DNA of 64,000 nt from Acidobacterium sp049965615 (GTDB taxonomy: Bacteria > Acidobacteriota > Terriglobia > Terriglobales > Acidobacteriaceae): assembly GCA_049965615.1 (NCBI GenBank), contig JBMFWD010000002.1:1-64000 (forward strand), read 5' to 3'. This document shows, piece by piece, positions 61,609 to 64,000 of the stretch. The notes beneath the pieces are model-generated. The model was given only the letters and a program-made list of their open reading frames with translations. It ran no database searches and was not told the origin of the DNA. The translations under genes were made by a program, and so were the position numbers. Positions within the stretch are counted from its first letter, which is position 1. The number at the start of each line of letters is the position of its first letter.

Positions 61609-62678
61609 ACAAATCACTTTTCTACGCAACGCTGATTCTTGTCGTCGTCGGCCTGCTGATGGTGTTCAGCGCCTCCGCCGTATTGTCCAAGGTGATGTAC
61701 GGCTCCGCATATACCTTTCTTATTCGGCAGTCCATCTATGCGGTGGCGGGCCTGGCCTGCATGACCGGGTTGATGCAGATTGACTACCGGCGCCTGAACC
61801 GGCCCAGCATCATCTTCCCCTTGGTCGGCCTTACGGTGCTTACCCTGCTGTCGGCTTTCTTCATGCGAGATTCGCATAATACGCACCGCTGGATTCGCTT
61901 CGGCATCTTTTCATTCCAACCCTCGGCGCTGGCTACCCCCGTGGCGGTGCTGTTTATTGCGTGGTTTCTGCAGAACCGCATGCACACCATGGAGGACTGG
62001 CGCAACACCATCCTGCCGGCCGCGCTGCCGAGCCTCATCTTTACGCTGCTCATTTTGAAAGAGCCGGATCTCGGGACAGCCATGGTGCTGGCCGCTGTGA
62101 CCACGTTGCTGCTGTATCTGGCCGGGCTACGCCTGCGCTGGATTGTCGGCGCGTTTCTGGCCTTCACGCCGATTCTTTACTGGATGCTCTTTCGCGTGGC
62201 GTGGCGGCGCGAGCGCCTGCTGGCCTTCATGAATCCGGAAGCCGATCCGCTCGGCAAGGGCTTTCACATTATCCAGTCGCTCATTGCCGTGGGCACCGGC
62301 GGGCTGTATGGCCTTGGGTACATGGAAGGCCGCCAGAAGCTCTTCTTTCTGCCCGAGCCGCAGACCGACTACATTTTTGCCAACATCTCTGAGGAACTGG
62401 GCTTCATCGGCGCCATCGCCATCGTCAGCCTTTTTGTGTACATCGGCTATCGCGGCTTCCGCGCGGCGATTCTCTCTCGCGATCCCTTTGCCCGCTTCAC
62501 GGCCTTCGGGCTCACCTCGGCGATTCTCATCCAGGCCTTTTTCAATATCAGCGTAGTGATTGACCTGCTGCCCACCAAGGGCATCACGCTGCCCTTCATC
62601 TCCTACGGCGGAACCTCGCTCATCATCATGCTCTGCTGCATGGGGGTGCTGCTCAGCATCACGCGGGAAGTGGAATGA
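61587..62678 (+). CDS. ftsW: FtsW septal peptidoglycan polymerase
   Basis: 363 residues, SEDS family with ten membrane segments. Signatures: LMVFSASAVLSK, RWIRFGIFSFQPSALATP, LKEPDLGTAMVL (catalytic Asp), NPEADPLGKGFHIIQSLIAV, LPEPQTDYIFANISEELGFI and LPFISYGGTSLIIML. It polymerises lipid II at the septum with FtsI. The start lies inside murD, and the stop overlaps the murG ATG. Confidence 0.95.
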   Translation: MAKRVGVDKSLFYATLILVVVGLLMVFSASAVLSKVMYGSAYTFLIRQSIYAVAGLACMTGLMQIDYRRLNRPSIIFPLVGLTVLTLLSAFFMRDSHNTHRWIRFGIFSFQPSALATPVAVLFIAWFLQNRMHTMEDWRNTILPAALPSLIFTLLILKEPDLGTAMVLAAVTTLLLYLAGLRLRWIVGAFLAFTPILYWMLFRVAWRRERLLAFMNPEADPLGKGFHIIQSLIAVGTGGLYGLGYMEGRQKLFFLPEPQTDYIFANISEELGFIGAIAIVSLFVYIGYRGFRAAILSRDPFARFTAFGLTSAILIQAFFNISVVIDLLPTKGITLPFISYGGTSLIIMLCCMGVLLSITREVE

Positions 62679-63754
62679 AGGTACTCATCGCCGGCGGTGG
62701 TACCGGTGGCCACATCATTCCTGCCATTGCCGTTGCGCGGCAGATGCAGGCAGAAGGCCCGGTGGAGGTCATGTTTCTGGGCACGCCGCGCGGTCTGGAG
62801 TCGCGGCTGGTGCCGCAGGCCGGTTTCCCGCTTACGCTCATCAAGGTCGGCCAGCTCAACAATGTTTCGCTGCTCACGCGCGTGCGCACGCTCGTCGATT
62901 TGCCGTTGAGCATCCTGCGCTGCGTGGCGCTGCTGCGCCGCTTCCGGCCGAATGCGGTCATCGGTGTTGGCGGATATGCCTCCGGCCCGGCGATGCTGGC
63001 GGCGCAACTGCTTCAGATTCCCACCCTCGCCTTTGAGCCGAACGCTGTGCCCGGCATGGCTAATCGGCTGGTTGGCAAGCGCGTCAGCGCCGCTGCCGTG
63101 AATTTTGCACCCGCCGCCGCATACTTTCGCAATGCCAGGGTGACGGGCATTCCCGTGCGCAGCGAGTTTTTTGCCCTGCCGCCGCGCCCCGCTGAGGATG
63201 TCGCTGCGCATCCGCATCTGCTGGTCTTTGGGGGCAGCCAGGGAGCGCGTGTGCTCAACCAGAACATGCCGCAGATCATCTCCGCATTGCTGGCCGCTGT
63301 GCCTGGGCTCACCGTGCTGCATCAGGCTGGAGTGCGCCACGCAGAGACCACCCAGGCGGCCTATGCCGCATCGGGCGCAGACCCCGCACGCTGGCAGGTG
63401 CAGGCATTTCTGGATGACATGCCCGCGCGCTTTGCCGCTGCCGACGTGATCCTCGCACGCAGCGGAGCCAGTACCGTGGCCGAACTGGCCGCTGCCGGCA
63501 AGCCCGCCGTTCTGGTTCCGTTTCCGCAGGCCGCCGACGACCATCAGCGCAAGAACGCAGAGGTATTTGCGGAAGCAGAAGCCGCCGTCATGATTCTGGA
63601 AGCGGAGCTCACCCCGGACCGATTGCTGCAGGAGCTTACCCGCCTGCTGGCCTCGCCGGATCGGCTTGCGCTCATGTCAGAGTCCGCCCGCAAGCTCGCG
63701 CATCCTGACGCCGCGGAAGTCATTGCCGGGATGGTCCGCGGCATCGCGCGCTGA
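62675..63754 (+). CDS. murG: UDP-GlcNAc--lipid I N-acetylglucosaminyltransferase
   Basis: 359 residues, GT28. N-terminal G loop LIAGGGTGGHIIPAIAVA, VIGVGGYASGPAMLAA, and the C-terminal donor site VFGGSQGARVLNQNMP, DVILARSGASTVAELAAAGKP and LVPFPQAADDHQRKNAE. It makes lipid II at the membrane inner face. It is the last gene of the cluster here: a terminator and a reverse-strand gene follow instead of murC, murB or ftsQ. Confidence 0.96.
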   Translation: MKVLIAGGGTGGHIIPAIAVARQMQAEGPVEVMFLGTPRGLESRLVPQAGFPLTLIKVGQLNNVSLLTRVRTLVDLPLSILRCVALLRRFRPNAVIGVGGYASGPAMLAAQLLQIPTLAFEPNAVPGMANRLVGKRVSAAAVNFAPAAAYFRNARVTGIPVRSEFFALPPRPAEDVAAHPHLLVFGGSQGARVLNQNMPQIISALLAAVPGLTVLHQAGVRHAETTQAAYAASGADPARWQVQAFLDDMPARFAAADVILARSGASTVAELAAAGKPAVLVPFPQAADDHQRKNAEVFAEAEAAVMILEAELTPDRLLQELTRLLASPDRLALMSESARKLAHPDAAEVIAGMVRGIAR

Positions 63755-63799
63755 GGTAGCTCACAGCTCGCAGCACGCAGAGTTTCGAGCAAAAAAGAA

Positions 63800-63823
63800 A
63801 AGCCCCCGCACTCGCAGGGGCTT
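63800..63823. terminator. Terminator after murG
   Basis: AAGCCCC (63800-63806) pairs with GGGGCTT (63817-63823), with partial GC pairing inside; A-rich sequence lies before and TGTTCTGTT after it. It should end the dcw transcript and, read in reverse, the glycine-rich gene. Confidence 0.75.
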
Positions 63824-63838
63824 GTTCTGTTGATCGGA

Positions 63839-64000
63839 TTACCGGTGTCCGTGACCTCCACCGTGGAAGCCACCGCCTCCACCGTGGAACCCGCCACCGC
63901 CACCACCGTGGAAGCCACCGCCTCCGCCGTGGAACCCGCCACCGCCGTGGAATCCGCCTCCACCGGCGCGCATGGGCGCACCGTGGAATCCGCCTCCACC
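63839..64000 (-). CDS. 3' end of a GGGGFH-repeat protein
   Basis: An open frame enters from the right edge and ends at TAA (63841-63839). The 53 visible residues are six repeats of a Gly-rich unit ending in Phe-His (GGGGFH, GGGGGFH or GGGGGGFH), interrupted once by GAPMRAGGGG, and end in GGGHGHR. Codons vary (GGT, GGC, GGA, GGG) while the residues stay constant, which supports translation of this frame. Gly/His-rich tails are found in some exported or metal-binding proteins; the main part of the gene is outside the window, so no function can be given. Confidence 0.7.
   Translation of the reverse strand, partial: GGGGFHGAPMRAGGGGFHGGGGFHGGGGGFHGGGGGGFHGGGGGFHGGGHGHR

Noticed and set aside
63850..64000. 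Short regular repeats resembling a CRISPR or satellite array
   Set aside because: The period follows codons (Gly-rich hexapeptide units) with synonymous variation, and there are no unique spacers.

Overview
The window looks like a chromosomal segment of an Acidobacteriota species, probably of the Acidobacteriaceae/Terriglobia group. This is an inference from the GC-rich coding style, the gene families present and their arrangement; no rRNA gene is present to confirm it. I saw no tRNA, rRNA, insertion sequence, integrase or CRISPR array.

Layout. 1-4.6 kb holds surface-polysaccharide genes (a UPF0104/LPG-synthase-type membrane protein, a methyltransferase, a GT2 and a GT39-like transferase). 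A frameshifted DUF4396 gene follows at 4.8-5.3 kb, then about 0.9 kb without a convincing gene. 6.2-19.2 kb is Tad/Flp pilus locus 1: prepilin peptidase, CpaE/TadZ, CpaF/TadA, TadB, TadC, a 31-residue membrane peptide, a DUF192-like/PilZ fusion, a reverse-strand TonB-like protein, CpaB, the CpaC secretin, a DUF192 protein and three Flp pilins. 19.3-24.2 kb carries more glycosyltransferase-like membrane proteins and a methyltransferase. 24.4-28.3 kb is regulatory: an NtrC-type sigma-54 activator (reverse) beside an RsbU/RsbW/RsbV-like partner-switching trio. 28.3-38.4 kb is mostly housekeeping: hexose-6-phosphate mutarotase, a second WWH-type membrane protein, a CPXCG zinc-ribbon peptide, nagA, nfo, leuS, a membrane protein and guaA. 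38.4-45.7 kb is a compact second Tad locus on the reverse strand, with its own pilin and its own copy of the 31-residue peptide but no prepilin peptidase. 46.0-51.2 kb carries dgt, a large TPR protein, a SRPBCC protein and a DUF2127 protein. 51.3-63.8 kb is the division and cell-wall (dcw) cluster mraZ-rsmH-ftsL-ftsI-murE-murF-mraY-murD-ftsW-murG. The window ends in the 3' end of a reverse-strand protein made of GGGGFH repeats.

Main result. Six sequences fitting the sigma-54 -24/-12 pattern, all with TGG and TTGC at exactly the right spacing, lie in front of the transcription units of Tad locus 1: tadV, the TonB-like gene, cpaB and each of the three flp genes. An NtrC-family activator lies 5 kb away. 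No such site was found in front of locus 2. The window therefore seems to hold two Tad systems under different control, the first a sigma-54 regulon. Around it sit accessory parts not in the standard Tad list: a 31-residue single-membrane-span peptide conserved at the same position in both loci, a DUF192-like domain fused to a PilZ domain with an intact cyclic-di-GMP motif, a second stand-alone DUF192 protein, and a TonB-like protein. The two near-identical pilin genes also share a 53-nt leader with conserved small hairpins.
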